Of a stretch of DNA of 64,000 nt, positions 10,612 to 21,370 are shown one piece after another. Source of the stretch: Carallia brachiata (lineage: Eukaryota; Streptophyta; Magnoliopsida; Malpighiales; Rhizophoraceae); assembly GCA_021464245.1 (NCBI GenBank), contig JADCRB010000016.1, positions 11,776,647 to 11,840,646 of the forward strand. Direction: 5' to 3'. The notes under the pieces were generated by a model. It ran no database searches, was not told the DNA's origin, and saw nothing but the letters and a program-made list of their open reading frames with translations. Both the position numbers and the translations under genes were made by a program. Every line of letters begins with the position of its first letter. Positions within the stretch are counted from its first letter, which is position 1.

Positions 10612-11664
10612 ATGAAATCATGTTTCAATGTGAGAAAACAAAAGCAGACCAAAGAAGCCGAGAGGAAGAGGCTATTCATGGAGAATAACAGATTGTTATT
10701 AGAGGAACTTGTTGCCTCCTGTGATGGCAAATGCAATCCTATTCGTTCTTTCTCTGCTGAAGAGCTTGAGCAAGCAACAAACAACTATGACAGTCAGCAA
10801 GTCATAGCAGAATCATATCAGTATGTATTGTACAAAGGTGTGTTGCAAGATCGCCCAGTTTCCATTAAGAGATATAAAGGTTATGAAGATTGGGGCGCCA
10901 GATTGGTTGAGCCAGCCATTAATGACATTGTGATTGGTTCACAAATGAGTGCACACAATAATGTGTTAAAGCTCTTGGGGTGCTGTCTTGATACCATACA
11001 TTTAACTATAGTTTATGAATTTGTGGGCGACAAGACTCTCTACAACTCTATAGTTGATACCAATGGGAAGTGCAGTCCATTATTGTCATGGAAACATAGG
11101 ATAAAGATCGCAATGGGCATTGCTAATGGAGTTTCGTATTTACACACTGCACTTTTAAGGCCAGTTATCCATCGGAATATTAAACCTGCAACTGTAATGA
11201 CGGATCGAGAATTTAATGCCAAACTGTTTGATTTTTCAGTCTCAATAGCCATTCCTGAAGGCCAGTCACATGTAGTAGATGATGTGCGTGGTAGCATGGG
11301 GTATTTGGCACCTGAATTTTTTTACTCACATAATGCAACTGAGAAAGTTGATGCTTATGCCTTCGGTGTAGTCCTAATTCAGCTTTTGACTGGAAGAGAA
11401 GTTATTAAGCTTAGCCATCGTCCTGATGAAACATTATATGTTAAAGATATTTTCGTGCAGTGCATGGAGAATGGGGAATTAATTAAAATTGTAGATGCCT
11501 TAATTTTGGATGAAGGAGTTGGACTGCAAGATCTGCTAACCTTTGCAACACTTGCCCTGAGTTGCGTTTGCGGGGAAGCAGAAAATAGGCCGACGATGAT
11601 CCGTGTGGCAAAGGAACTAAAGCGAATTTATCAGTCTGTTCCAGTTTCTTTTCAAACGTCATAA
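10612..11664 (+). CDS. ZED1-related (ZRK) pseudokinase, unit 2
   Basis: An intact single-exon frame of 350 residues; ATG 10612 lies 6 bases after the splice acceptor and aligns with the starts of the other units. The kinase fold is recognisable (SIKRY with K86, YEFVGDKTL, IKIAMGIANG, FGVVLIQLLTG), but catalytic features are lost: no glycine-rich loop, HRD reads HRN (187-189) so the catalytic Asp is Asn, and DFG reads DFS (207-209). It should be an inactive adaptor; by analogy with Arabidopsis ZRKs it may associate with a ZAR1-type NLR in the cytoplasm or at the plasma membrane. The HRN signature is shared with the broken unit 5. No damage is seen, so this is one of two fully intact members here. 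Confidence 0.92.
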   Translation: MKSCFNVRKQKQTKEAERKRLFMENNRLLLEELVASCDGKCNPIRSFSAEELEQATNNYDSQQVIAESYQYVLYKGVLQDRPVSIKRYKGYEDWGARLVEPAINDIVIGSQMSAHNNVLKLLGCCLDTIHLTIVYEFVGDKTLYNSIVDTNGKCSPLLSWKHRIKIAMGIANGVSYLHTALLRPVIHRNIKPATVMTDREFNAKLFDFSVSIAIPEGQSHVVDDVRGSMGYLAPEFFYSHNATEKVDAYAFGVVLIQLLTGREVIKLSHRPDETLYVKDIFVQCMENGELIKIVDALILDEGVGLQDLLTFATLALSCVCGEAENRPTMIRVAKELKRIYQSVPVSFQTS

Positions 11665-13220
11665 ATTTACGTTGTTAGTCCTTACGAGTCGTGGCATATA
11701 TGGCCAATTCTTGGAAGGCCAATGCTAATGCCAATGCCAAAGTTTCACATCTGTAATGTGGGTCATTTGACAAATGAGCACAGGGGAAGGGAAGAATGCC
11801 TTGGAAATCTTGAAGCGTATAGGTTCGTCTTCTCGCTCTTTCTTTATTTCTTTGCTGTGCTATTAGATTTCCTGTTCTGTCTGATAATGTGAAGACAAAA
11901 ATGAAAGTAAACCAGAAAAGTGTAGCTCTGTATCCTTTGGTTGTATTTGTAAATTCAATTGGAATACCTGTGTCTTCTTCTTCTTCTTTTTTTATTTTTA
12001 TTTTATTGATCTTTTTTTTATCCTTTTCCCTTGTGTGGTTATAGTTGTGTGATTATTACATTGAGCTTTGTTTTGTTTCTTTTTCCAATTTCTTCAATAC
12101 GGTTCCTACAAAAGAATGACCTAGTGGTAAGTAAGTAACAGTACGTTGGATTAATGGTCGTATTCTAATCAATCACTGCAATGCAGGTTCTTGAGACGTA
12201 TTTGATCATTGTTTAATCAAGCTTCTAATCTTCTGCCAGGCATTTACTAAACTGGACCTCGTTTGAAGCTGAAAGGAATTCATGTATTTTGCATCTTTTG
12301 TTTGAAACAAGCATAACTGAGCCAAACCCAGCTGATACATGCCAAAAGGCTGCAATTAGCATGATAGGCAAGCAAATAGTATTATAAAATGATTGACAAT
12401 TTATGATTAACTATTTAGTGATATGGCATACAGATGACATCTTAGGACTATAATTTCTTACACAATCCCATTATAATTCAAACCCTGCTGTATTCCTCCT
12501 TCAAACAATGCTACTTTTGGCAAACAAATAAAAATTAAAGGTACTTTCTTCAAACTAAGGACAATCCCCCAACTTATGGGGTTAACAATCAAAACCTGAT
12601 ATAGGTCTTGCAGACACAGTCTCCCCTCATTGCACTCCTCCTTGCATGGAACGTGAAGAAGAGCAATAATAGCATTCCGGGCCATAGCTTGAATGGCCCA
12701 TTGCAACATCTGCGTTCAGCATTCAATGATATTTCACATTATTTTGAATTTTTATGAATTTAAAATTTAAATTCTTTAAACATTAGTAAATATGATTTTT
12801 TTAGAAAATTCTTATTACCTATAGTAACAGTTGTAGTTAAAAACTCAGTTTACTCAATTATGATCTAACACATATTAAAATTTACTAAATTAGTGTTAAT
12901 GATTACAAACTCATGCAATGCAAATATTCATAATTAATAAAAATAAAAGAAAAAGTTTTCTAAACAAAAAAGAAAAATATAATATACATATAATTAAGAT
13001 AAATGTGAGAACATGTATTAACTTTAGTTAATTTGTGCATATTTTACGTTAGTTATATACATATTTTACCTTAGTTAATTTACATATAATTAAGATACTT
13101 ACATAAATATTTTATCTTAGTTAATTTATGCATCATATAGTTAAAAAAATGCAAGAAAATGAATAATACGAACCCGGAATGCATGCTGGCCATGTCACCT
13201 CATTCAAATTTTCCGCACCC
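11665..13220 (+). other. 3' flank of unit 2
   Basis: About 12230-12720 is a block repeated after units 3 and 6 and partly after units 1 and 4 (GAAACAAGCATAACTGAGCC, CAGATGACATCT...GGACTATAATTTCTTA, CCCCCAACTTATGGGGTTA). On the minus strand it carries an 83-codon frame (12458-12709) that is not kept open in the other copies. From 12720 on, AT-rich sequence with repeated TTAGTTAATTTA and ATTTTAC motifs is shared with the region after unit 3. Confidence 0.55.
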
Positions 13221-13478
13221 AATATTTTCCTACATGCAAGATTATGTAAATACGTTCAGTGAGGTGCACGAGAGGTACGCAGTGAATTTAATAATATTTA
13301 ATATTTTATCTTTTTTTTTTAAGTTCATCATATCTTTCACGATTAAATTAATATTTTCCTACAAGCAAGATTATATAAATACGTTTAGTGAGGTGCACGA
13401 GAGGCACGCAGTGAATCTAATAATATTTAATATTTTATCTTTTTTTTTTAAGTTCATCATATCTTTCACGATTAAATT
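13221..13478 (+). repeat. 129-bp tandem duplication
   Basis: Two nearly identical units, 13221-13349 and 13350-13478, start AATATTTTCCTACA and include GAGGTGCACGAGAGG. Because 129 is a multiple of three, an open frame runs through both units and encodes the same peptide twice; I regard that frame as accidental. The homologous region after unit 3 has no duplication. Confidence 0.85.
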
Positions 13479-14927
13479 ATCCCGTGTACCTACCGCGCTC
13501 TGTTAGTGTGTTTTCAAAAGAAATAAGTAAAAGAAATATAAATAGCTCCACGTAGGAAAGAGAAAACAGTTTTTAAGGCCTTATAGATAGAAACACATGT
13601 CATTAGTTTAATTAACTTGAAGGAAAGTCTATGGACAAGTGCTGTAGACACATTTTTATAAGCGTACTTGACACTTGTCACATAACAGGTTATTACGTAA
13701 TTTATTATTTTTTAATTAATTAATTTTATATAATAATTAAATATTCCTTGCATTTTTTTTTTCTATCGAATTAACTGTTTTGACAATTATATTTAACAAA
13801 TACAACTTAATTATTTGATTACCTGAATAGTTATGTCTCACATATAATTCTCCTCCATAATACTATATAAGAATTTATACTAATTTGATTTTACTGTAAA
13901 AAAATTATAAATTATATTAATAATATTTCATGTACATTCATCTTCATTTCATTATTGCCATTCTCTTGTAAGCCGTGGGAAGCGGACTCTCATGCAGCCC
14001 ACCTTCCTTTTTAATATTTTTTTATGCACAATTACAATTTTATCTTTTATTTTATTTTTTTTCATTATTATTTCTTTTTTTCTCAAATTTTTTTATTATT
14101 TCTTAAGGATAAGATAAATATACATTATTTTCTTTTCCCTTAATTTTTATTAATTTTTAGAAATATTTTTATTTTTATTTTATTACATCACACTCTCTTA
14201 AATACAATAAAAATAAAATACATTTTTCTTTCTCATATTCATTTTCTCACATTCCACTCTTTTTCTTTTTAAACTGAACATAGAGTAAAGAAACTGATGT
14301 TTTAACTTTAATCCTCTCCCTCACATATCCCTTTCTTAGTAATCGATTACCACCTTCATTACAAACCCTAAAAAGAAAAAAGAAAAATAAAAGCTCTAGT
14401 TTTGGCTTAAGAAATGTTCGTTGATTAATTTCAACAGCAGGTCCATATAGTGAAAGTTGTTTTTTTTTTCTTTTGACATAAAGAAAATCGTTGCATTTCA
14501 TCAATCGCGATCCATACATAAATCCGACTCGAGAATGTCGGAAAATCCTGAACACAGCAGGAATGAAAACGGCACTAAACGCCTACAATAAGCATGGTCA
14601 CATTTTGAAAATCCATACAGTGAAAGTTGTTTGGATAGCGAGAAAATCACATTTTCAGGATCAAGCGGAAAAGTGTAAGGTAATGCAATTATTGTACATT
14701 AGTTAGTTGTCAATATTTTTTCTTCGTCCAAATTAACCAATTTTGGTATTAATAAGCTATGCTTTTGGGATCAAAATTTATTGGTTATCTTGGTATGAAA
14801 ATGGTAGATGAAAACTTTATCTAAAATAAAGTGGAGACCAACCAGTTAGATGATTCGATCGACTGTCGTTTGTGGGCCCTTGGGATATTTCCTCAGAAAT
14901 TTCTTCTCCATCATCAACCCTTTTATA
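13479..14927. other. AT-rich DNA grading into the unit 3 upstream block
   Basis: Up to about 14280 the sequence is AT-rich and featureless. From about 14390 it matches the upstream blocks of units 1 and 5 (GCTCTAGTTTTGGC, AATTTCAACAGCAGGTCCAT, GTAATGCAATTATTGTACATTAG). A decayed SINE tail lies near 14300-14390, and a roughly 150-bp stretch around 14470-14620 looks inserted, because GTCCATATAGTGAAAGTTGTTT is repeated as ATCCATACAGTGAAAGTTGTTT on its far side. Confidence 0.5.
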
Positions 14928-15516
14928 TGGACTTTCGCCTTTCACTCTCCTTCGATTCCCCACCCTTCGCCGTTGTATCAGCCGCTTCTTTTTCCGTCCT
15001 CGATCACCTTCACCCCTCGACCTCCGCCGCTGCAAAACCCTTTCTAGTCTCCATGCCACGCTGTCTGTAGCACCTACACCGCCGCCGATGCTTACCCAAC
15101 AAACGTTTCAAACAATATCTTCTTTTGTATCCTTCTCGTTTTCTCTATCTGATTTTTTGAGTTGGTTTCTTATCACCTTCTTCCCTCACAGAAACAAACC
15201 CTAAGCTCCGTCCACACTGACATATTCAAAACTCAAATACTAAACGACGCCTCTTTACACCGTTTGCCTTTTCTTTTACGATTTCCTTGTTTTTTTTTTT
15301 CTTTTTTTTTTCTTGGATTTAATTGCGTTTGCCATTAGTTTTCTTCCCTTTTTTCCGTTTTAAACCCCCCCCCCCCCCCACAAAAACATTAACTTCTATT
15401 TCCGCCGCTTAATTTCGTCTTTTTAACATTTTCGAAGCAAATTAGGGTGGGACCCACTCGACTGTAGTGGGGACGTTGTAGGAGGGATAACAGTCGGGCT
15501 CCTAAACGGAAACCTT
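14928..15516. other. foreign ~590-bp segment replacing part of the unit 3 promoter/leader
   Basis: Unit 3 matches units 1 and 5 up to about CTTCTCCATCATCAACCC and again from GGGTTATAAGGCCATAC. Between these points about 90 bp that the others have (including the GGATGACCAAGCTGG half of the leader) is replaced by unrelated, pyrimidine-rich and relatively GC-rich DNA with a poly-C run near 15365 and several long T runs. Short frames within it are not recognisable. It resembles a promoter or 5' UTR of another gene. Confidence 0.65.
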
Positions 15517-15564
15517 TTGGGTTATAAGGCCATACAATCCATTCCTCAACTTCAGAATTCCAAG
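15517..15564 (+). other. truncated 5' leader exon of ZRK unit 3, then intron 15565-16219
   Basis: Only the 3' part of the conserved leader remains, from GGGTTATAAGG to AATTCCAAG|GTACTT. The acceptor TTAGTTGGCAG|GCAAAG ends at 16219, six bases before the ATG at 16226. The mature leader may therefore begin in the replaced segment upstream. Confidence 0.6.
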
Positions 15565-16225
15565 GTACTTAATTTGTTATTTGTGTTCTTGTCTGATGTG
15601 TACTCTCACTGAATAGATTTTGTTAGTTTCAATGTGTTCCCGCTTTTTGATTAGATTTGCTTTTCCATTAATTATATTTTATGGTCATAGAACTCGAAAT
15701 AGAAATTAATTTTGAGTGGATGAATGACTTCTCAGTTGGTGATACTAGAGTTGTCTTAACAACTGAAAGTCTCGTAAACCTTTATTTTGTTAAAGCGGGT
15801 ATTAGAAGAAAGTATATTATTTTATTTTGAGCACATTCACATTCTAATTAGTTCTAGATCATTCATACCATATTTAAATTTCTATTTCACATCAATTCAT
15901 ATTTGGTATTTTGCACTTTCTCATCAGACAAGTCGTCGGGTCATTGGTTTTGGTGCTATGACTTTTTTTTTTTTTTTTTGGTAGATAGGATGCTATTAAT
16001 TTTGAGCTTAAAGGCTAATCCTCTTTGGCATATTTATATTATTCCTTATTTATGATGATCCAGAAAAATGTATATTACCTTCAATAGTCCAACGTAGTAC
16101 TAATGTGTAATGGACACCACATGAGCTTTCCATTACTAAATTGTCAATATCTGCAATAGACAAATACATTACAATTCTGAACACTGCAAATCATGACATA
16201 GGCCTGGTTTAGTTGGCAGGCAAAG

Positions 16226-17278
16226 ATGATTTCATGTTTCAACGTGAGAAAATGGATCAAAGAAGGAGAGAGGAAGAGGTTATTCATGGAGAATGGCAGC
16301 TTGTTATTAGAGGAGCTTGTTGCATCTTGTGATGGCAAATGTAATCCTATTCGTTCTTTCTCTGCTGAAGAGATTAAGAAAGCAACAAACAACTATGACC
16401 GTCAACAATTAATAGCAGATATGGGTGACTCTGTATTGCTCACTGGTGTTTTGCAAGATCGCCCAGTTTCCATTAAGAGATATGAAGCTTACGAAGCGAA
16501 GGGCTCCAGATCGTTATGGTCACCCATCACTGACATTGTAATTGGTTCACAAATGAGTGCACACAAGAATGCGTTAAAGCTCATGGGATGCTGTCTTGAG
16601 ACCAGACATCCAATTATAGTGTATGAATTTGTGGCCGACCAGACTCTCTCCAACTTTTTATTTGATTCCAGTAGGATGGATAGGCCATCCTTGTCATGGA
16701 AACAAAGGATAAAGATCGCAATAGGCATTGCTAATGGAGTTGCGTATCTGCACACTGCACTTTCAAGGCCAGTAATCCATCGGGATGTTAAACCTCAGTC
16801 TGTCATAGTGGATGGGGAATTTAATGCCAAACTGATTGATTTTTCAGCCTCAATAGCTATTCCTGATGGCGAGTCACATGTGGAGACTGATGTGTTGGGT
16901 ACATTTGGGTATCTGGATCCTGCATATGTTTGCTCAGGTAATGCAACTGAGAAAGTTGATGTTTATGCCTTCGGTGTAGTTCTAATTGAGCTTTTGACTG
17001 GAAGAAAAGCTATCGAAGTTATCAATCGTGGCGGTAAATTATTGCATTTAAATTTAGAAGATGATTTTGTGCAGTGTATGGAGAATGGGGAGTTATTGAG
17101 AAATGTAGATGCCTCAATTTTGGATGAAGGAATGGACCTGCAAGGTCTACTACCCTTTGCAACACTTGCATTGAGTTGCATTTGCACGAAAGCTGAAGAT
17201 AGGCCAACAATGATCTGTGTAGCAAAAGAACTAAAGCAAATTTATCACTCTGTTCCCATTTCTTTTCCGAGCTCATAA
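16226..17278 (+). CDS. ZED1-related (ZRK) pseudokinase, unit 3
   Basis: An intact single-exon frame of 350 residues; ATG 16226 lies just after the leader-intron acceptor. This is the least degenerate copy at the catalytic loop: VSIKRY (K84) and HRDVKP (185-190) are kept, but the Asn of HRDxKxxN is replaced, DFG reads DFS (205-207), and there is no glycine-rich loop, so weak or no activity is expected. Later landmarks are GTFGYLDPAY, VDVYAFGVVLIELLTG and the C-terminal DRPTM motif. The family links ZAR1-type NLRs to decoy kinases in Arabidopsis; that is an inference here. It is closest to unit 1. Its promoter and leader differ from all other units because of the replaced segment upstream. Confidence 0.92.
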   Translation: MISCFNVRKWIKEGERKRLFMENGSLLLEELVASCDGKCNPIRSFSAEEIKKATNNYDRQQLIADMGDSVLLTGVLQDRPVSIKRYEAYEAKGSRSLWSPITDIVIGSQMSAHKNALKLMGCCLETRHPIIVYEFVADQTLSNFLFDSSRMDRPSLSWKQRIKIAIGIANGVAYLHTALSRPVIHRDVKPQSVIVDGEFNAKLIDFSASIAIPDGESHVETDVLGTFGYLDPAYVCSGNATEKVDVYAFGVVLIELLTGRKAIEVINRGGKLLHLNLEDDFVQCMENGELLRNVDASILDEGMDLQGLLPFATLALSCICTKAEDRPTMICVAKELKQIYHSVPISFPSS

Positions 17279-18175
17279 ATTTCCATTGAGTCCTCAGGAG
17301 TCTGTGATATACACAGCCAATCCTTGAAAGGCTATATATATATATATATATAAACCAGAATAATAGTGTTGCTTTGTATCCTTTGGTTGTATTTCTAAAT
17401 TCAATTAGAATGTCTATGTTTTTGTTTTATTTTGTATGGTTATCTTGGGTGCCAATTATATTGAGTTTTTTTTTCTTTTTTTGGTTGCAAATTATTCAAT
17501 AGGGTTCTTAGAAAAAAATGACTTAGTGGCAGATAATTAGCAGTCATGAGATTAATAACTGTATTCTAATCAATCACTATAGAGCAGGTTTTTAAGAAAT
17601 GTTTGACTATTGTTAAATCAAGTTTCTATTATTCTACCGGGCATTTACTAAATTGGAACTTGTTTTATGCTAAAAGGAACTCATGTATTTTGCATCTGTT
17701 GTTTGAAACAAGCATAACTAAGCCAAACATGCCAGAAGGCTGCAATAAGCATGATAGGAAAGCAAACAAGGTTATAAAATGATTAACCATTCATGATCAA
17801 CCATTTAGCGAGGTATAATATACAGATGACATCTCAGGACTATAATTTCTTATACAATCCAATTACAATTCAACCACCGCTATATTCTTCCTTCAATCAA
17901 TGCTATTTTCTGCAAACAAATAAAAATTTGAGGCAATTTCTTCAAACTAAGAACAACCCCCCAACTTATGGGGTTAACACTCAAAACCTGATATGGGACT
18001 TGCAGACACCATCTCCCCTCAATTCACTACTCCTTTTTTTTTTTTTTTTGTTTTTGGGGTCAACCTACTCCTTACATGGAGCGTGAAGAAAAGCAACAAC
18101 ACCATTCAGGCCACAGCTTAAAGGCCCATTGCAACATCTGATCTGCATTCAGCATTCAAAGAATATTTCATGTTA
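17279..18175 (+). other. 3' flank of unit 3
   Basis: Closely similar to the flank of unit 2 (12100-12720). It includes a short TA repeat near 17335 and an extra T-run near 18034. The minus-strand frame found in the unit 2 copy is disrupted here, which argues against a shared coding function. Confidence 0.55.
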
Positions 18176-18398
18176 CTAGCAGACGTTGATTCAAATGGCA
18201 CGAGTCTGAATTCGCTTAACCAGAAGTTTCAGTTTCGAGTCATGAGAATGCAGCTGCGTTAAATACTTGGTGAGAGACCTCTACTGCCCTTTGGGATCCC
18301 ACTCGGATTGGTCCAGATTAATTAGCTCATTGGGTTGGATACTGGACGGTCTCAGACAAAAAAAAAAAAATATATTTCATATTATCAAAACCAAACAA
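18176..18398 (+). mobile_element. tRNA-derived SINE (family C) downstream of unit 3
   Basis: The insertion is flanked by 14-bp direct repeats AATATTTCATGTTA (18162-18175 and 18399-18412); a near copy also follows the poly(A) directly. Inside are an A-box-like GATTCAAATGGCACGAG, a B box GTTTCGAGTCATG and a 13-base A tract ending at about 18370. The paralogous site after unit 2 (about 12725-12745) is empty. Confidence 0.75.
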
Positions 18399-18412
18399 AA
18401 TATTTCATGTTA

Positions 18413-19127
18413 TTTTGAAGTTTTATGAAATTAAAATTTAAATTCTTTAAACATTCGTAAATATGATTTTTTTAGAAGATTCTTATATTACCTATAGTAA
18501 AGTAATAATTGTAGTTAGAAACTCAATTTACTTAATTATGATGTAACACGCATTAAAATTTACTCAATTAATGTTAATGATTATTTAGACAAAAAAGAAG
18601 AAAAATATAATATACATATAATTAAGATAAATGTGCCAACATGTATTAACTTTAGTTAATTTATGCATATTTTACCTAACTTATATACATATTTTACCTT
18701 ACTTAATTTACCTTAATTTATGCATAATTAAGATAGTTATATACATATTTTGTCTCAGTTAATTTATGCATCATATACTTAAAAAAAATGCAAGAAAACG
18801 AATAATACTAACCCGGAATGAATGTCGGCCATGTCACCTCGTTCAAATCTTCTGTATCCTAATAATTTTTTATAAGTAAAATCATATAAACACAATTAAT
18901 AAAAAATATAATAAATACATAATTTATTAAATAATTTTTTATTTTTTATTTTTTAAAAAATTAATATATCTTTCACAACATAATTATTCACGTCCTTGTG
19001 TACCAACGTGTCTAAAAAATTTTTTCAGTCTTTATATTATCGTAAGTTTCTGTGGGCGCGTACGATGTTTCCTTGGATTTTCTTCTCTTCTCCGGGTGGC
19101 CTTCCCCTAAAGAAGGAAAAAGAAAGC
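18413..19127. other. AT-rich spacer between units 3 and 4
   Basis: Homologous to the region after unit 2 (repeated TTAGTTAATTTATGCAT motifs) but diverged and without the 129-bp duplication. A short promoter-proximal stretch with CCTTGGATTTTCTTCTC leads into the leader of unit 4. Confidence 0.5.
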
Positions 19128-19243
19128 TTGGACGACTAAGCTGGTCAACAGATGAGCATCCAGTTTGTCAGAATCTGGCTCTTTTGCTCTGTTTCTGGGT
19201 TGTCAGGGCCTGCCAATCCATTCCTGAACTTCGAAATTCAAAG
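19128..19243 (+). other. 5' leader exon of ZRK unit 4, then intron 19244-20311
   Basis: Conserved leader ending AATTCAAAG|GTACTT; acceptor TCAATTGGCAG|GCAAG ends at 20311. The intron is longer than in the other units because of the AT-rich insertion at about 19383-19874. Confidence 0.6.
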
Positions 19244-19382
19244 GTACTTTATTTATAAATACGTGTCCCTCTGTACTATGCTCACCCACGCAGGTAGATT
19301 TTGTTACTTCAAAGTTGTTCTCACTTCTTACAGTTGCTAATATATTGTTTAGATCACATAACCTGTTTTACATTTATTTACT

Positions 19383-19874
19383 GAGATATCAATATTTTAA
19401 TTTTTAAATTTTTTTATATTTTAATTTTAAATTTTTTTGACATTTCATTTCAATTCTAAACCCTTTAATTTTCTACCAAATCAGTCATTTTATTTATCAA
19501 AAGTGATTAATTTATTAAAAAATAATTTTAACTTTATAAAAAATTATTAAAAAAAATATTAAATATATGAATTGAATGTTTTTTCTACTAAAAATATGTA
19601 TGTTACATATTTAATTTGTATATTTGTTGATTAAAAAAATATTTAATATACATATTCTGTTGATGAAAAAAATATTTAATTCATATATTTAATTTTTTTT
19701 AAATAATTTTTATTAAGTTAAACTTTATTAATCGATTGAACACTTTTTGTAATTTAAAAGATTAATGTAGTATGAAATTAAAAGGTTTATAACTCAAATG
19801 AAATGTCTAAAATGTTTAAAATTCAAATATAAAAAAAAAACTTAAAAGTTCAGAATTAAAAATATTAATATCCC
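19383..19874. mobile_element. AT-rich MITE-like insertion in the unit 4 leader intron
   Basis: The left end GAGATATCAATATTTTAATT and the reverse complement of the right end (GGGATATTAATATTTTTAATT) form imperfect terminal inverted repeats of about 20 bp. The other five units lack this roughly 490-bp stretch at the same place. No coding capacity and no clear target duplication. Confidence 0.5.
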
Positions 19875-20316
19875 TTTGATCACTTCATTACACAATAGCA
19901 GAAAGTCCCTTTATATGCTCATAAAACATGAGATGGAAATTTAATTTGAATAGATGAATGACCTTTTGGTTCGGTGTTGTCAGAATCGTCTTTAGTACTG
20001 AAAGACTCGAGAACCTTAGTGAAAAATATTTGTTTTTGAACAAATTGCAATCAGTTCTGTATCATACCATGTTTGGTGCCATGATTATTTTTATTTTCTT
20101 TTTTTTTTTCGCTAGATAGAATGCTATGTATTTTGAGGAAAAGGGCTGATTTTGTTTCCATGTGCATATTTTTGCTTATTTCTGATGCTTATTATCCCTC
20201 CAATATTGTTGTTATGTCCAGAAGAACTTATAGACACCACAGAAGCTTAAGAGGAACAAATTGCAAATCTGTGCAATAGATAAATAAACTACAACGAGGT
20301 TCAATTGGCAGGCAAG

Positions 20317-21370
20317 ATGATTTCATGTTTCAATCCAAGAAAACGGACCAACGAAGAAGATAGGAAGAGGCTATTCATGGAGAATGGCAGATTGTTATTA
20401 GAGAACTTGTTGCCTCCTGTGATGGCAAATACAATCCTATTCGTTCATTCTCCACCGAAGACCTTGAGCAAGCAACAAACAACTGTGATCGTCGACAATT
20501 AATAATATACGACTCTGATTACGAATTGTACACTGGTGTTCTGTAAGATCGCCCGGTTTCCATTAAGAGATATAAAGCTTATGAAGAGAAGGGCTTCGGA
20601 TTGAATGGGTTAACCATCACTGACATTGTAATTGGTTCAGAAATGAGTGCTCACAACAATGTATTAAAGCTCTTGGGATGCTGTCTTGAGACCACACATC
20701 CAACTATAGTGTATGAATTTGTGGGCAATAAGACACTCTCCAGATTTATATTTAATAACGATGAGGCGCACAGTCCATTACTATCATGGAAACAAAGGAT
20801 AAAGATTGCTATGAACATTGCTAATGGAGTTGCATATCTACATACTGCACTTTCAAGGCCAGTTATCCATCTGGATATTAGACCCAAGACAGATTATCAT
20901 TGATCAGGATTTTGATGCCATGACTGATTTTTCACTCTCAATAGCTATTCCTGATGGCCAGTCACATGTGGAAGGTGTTGTGCGCGGTGGAATGGGGTAT
21001 TCGGCACTTGAATATGTTTGCTCAGGTCTTGCAACTGAGAAGATTGATGTTTATTTTTTTTGCAATACTTCTATTTCAGATTTTCACTGGACAAAAGGAT
21101 TGCGGCTTTGACTGTCTTAGTGTACCTTATTCTCTTACTGACAGTTTAAGGCAGTGCATCATTAATGCGCAGTGGAATCAGATTGCAGATGCCACAGTTT
21201 TGGAGGAAGGAATTGAGCAGCAAGAACTGTTAGCCTTTGCAACAGTTGCTGTTAGTTGCATTCGTGAGGAAGCAGAATATAGACCAACAATGGTGCATGT
21301 GGTGGCAAAAGAACTAAAGCAGAGCTATGGCTATCAGTCTGTTCCACTTGCCTCCTCGTCCACATCATAG
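20317..21370 (+). pseudogene. ZRK pseudokinase pseudogene, unit 4
   Basis: It aligns over its whole length with units 2 and 3 but is broken repeatedly. ATG 20317 is kept; one G is lost in TTAGAGAACTT (about 20401), shifting the frame; CAA has become TAA at 20545-20547 in the DRPVSIKRY region; an extra A in AAGACAGATT (about 20890) and a deletion in GCCATGACTGATTTT (about 20918) break the catalytic-loop region; the frame is lost again near 21060. The HRD position reads HLD. The nonsense substitution and deletion are not simple homopolymer changes, so this copy is probably a true pseudogene. The C-terminal part (ADATVLEEG, PTMVHV, ending at TAG 21368-21370) is still readable. Closest to unit 6. 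Confidence 0.85.

Noticed and set aside
13159..13506. 115-codon frame with an internal peptide repeat
   Set aside because: It results from a 129-bp tandem duplication of non-coding DNA whose length is a multiple of three.
14817..15204. several overlapping Ser/Pro- and Arg-rich frames in the replaced segment before unit 3
   Set aside because: They overlap in several frames on both strands, lack a recognisable domain and follow the pyrimidine bias of the segment.
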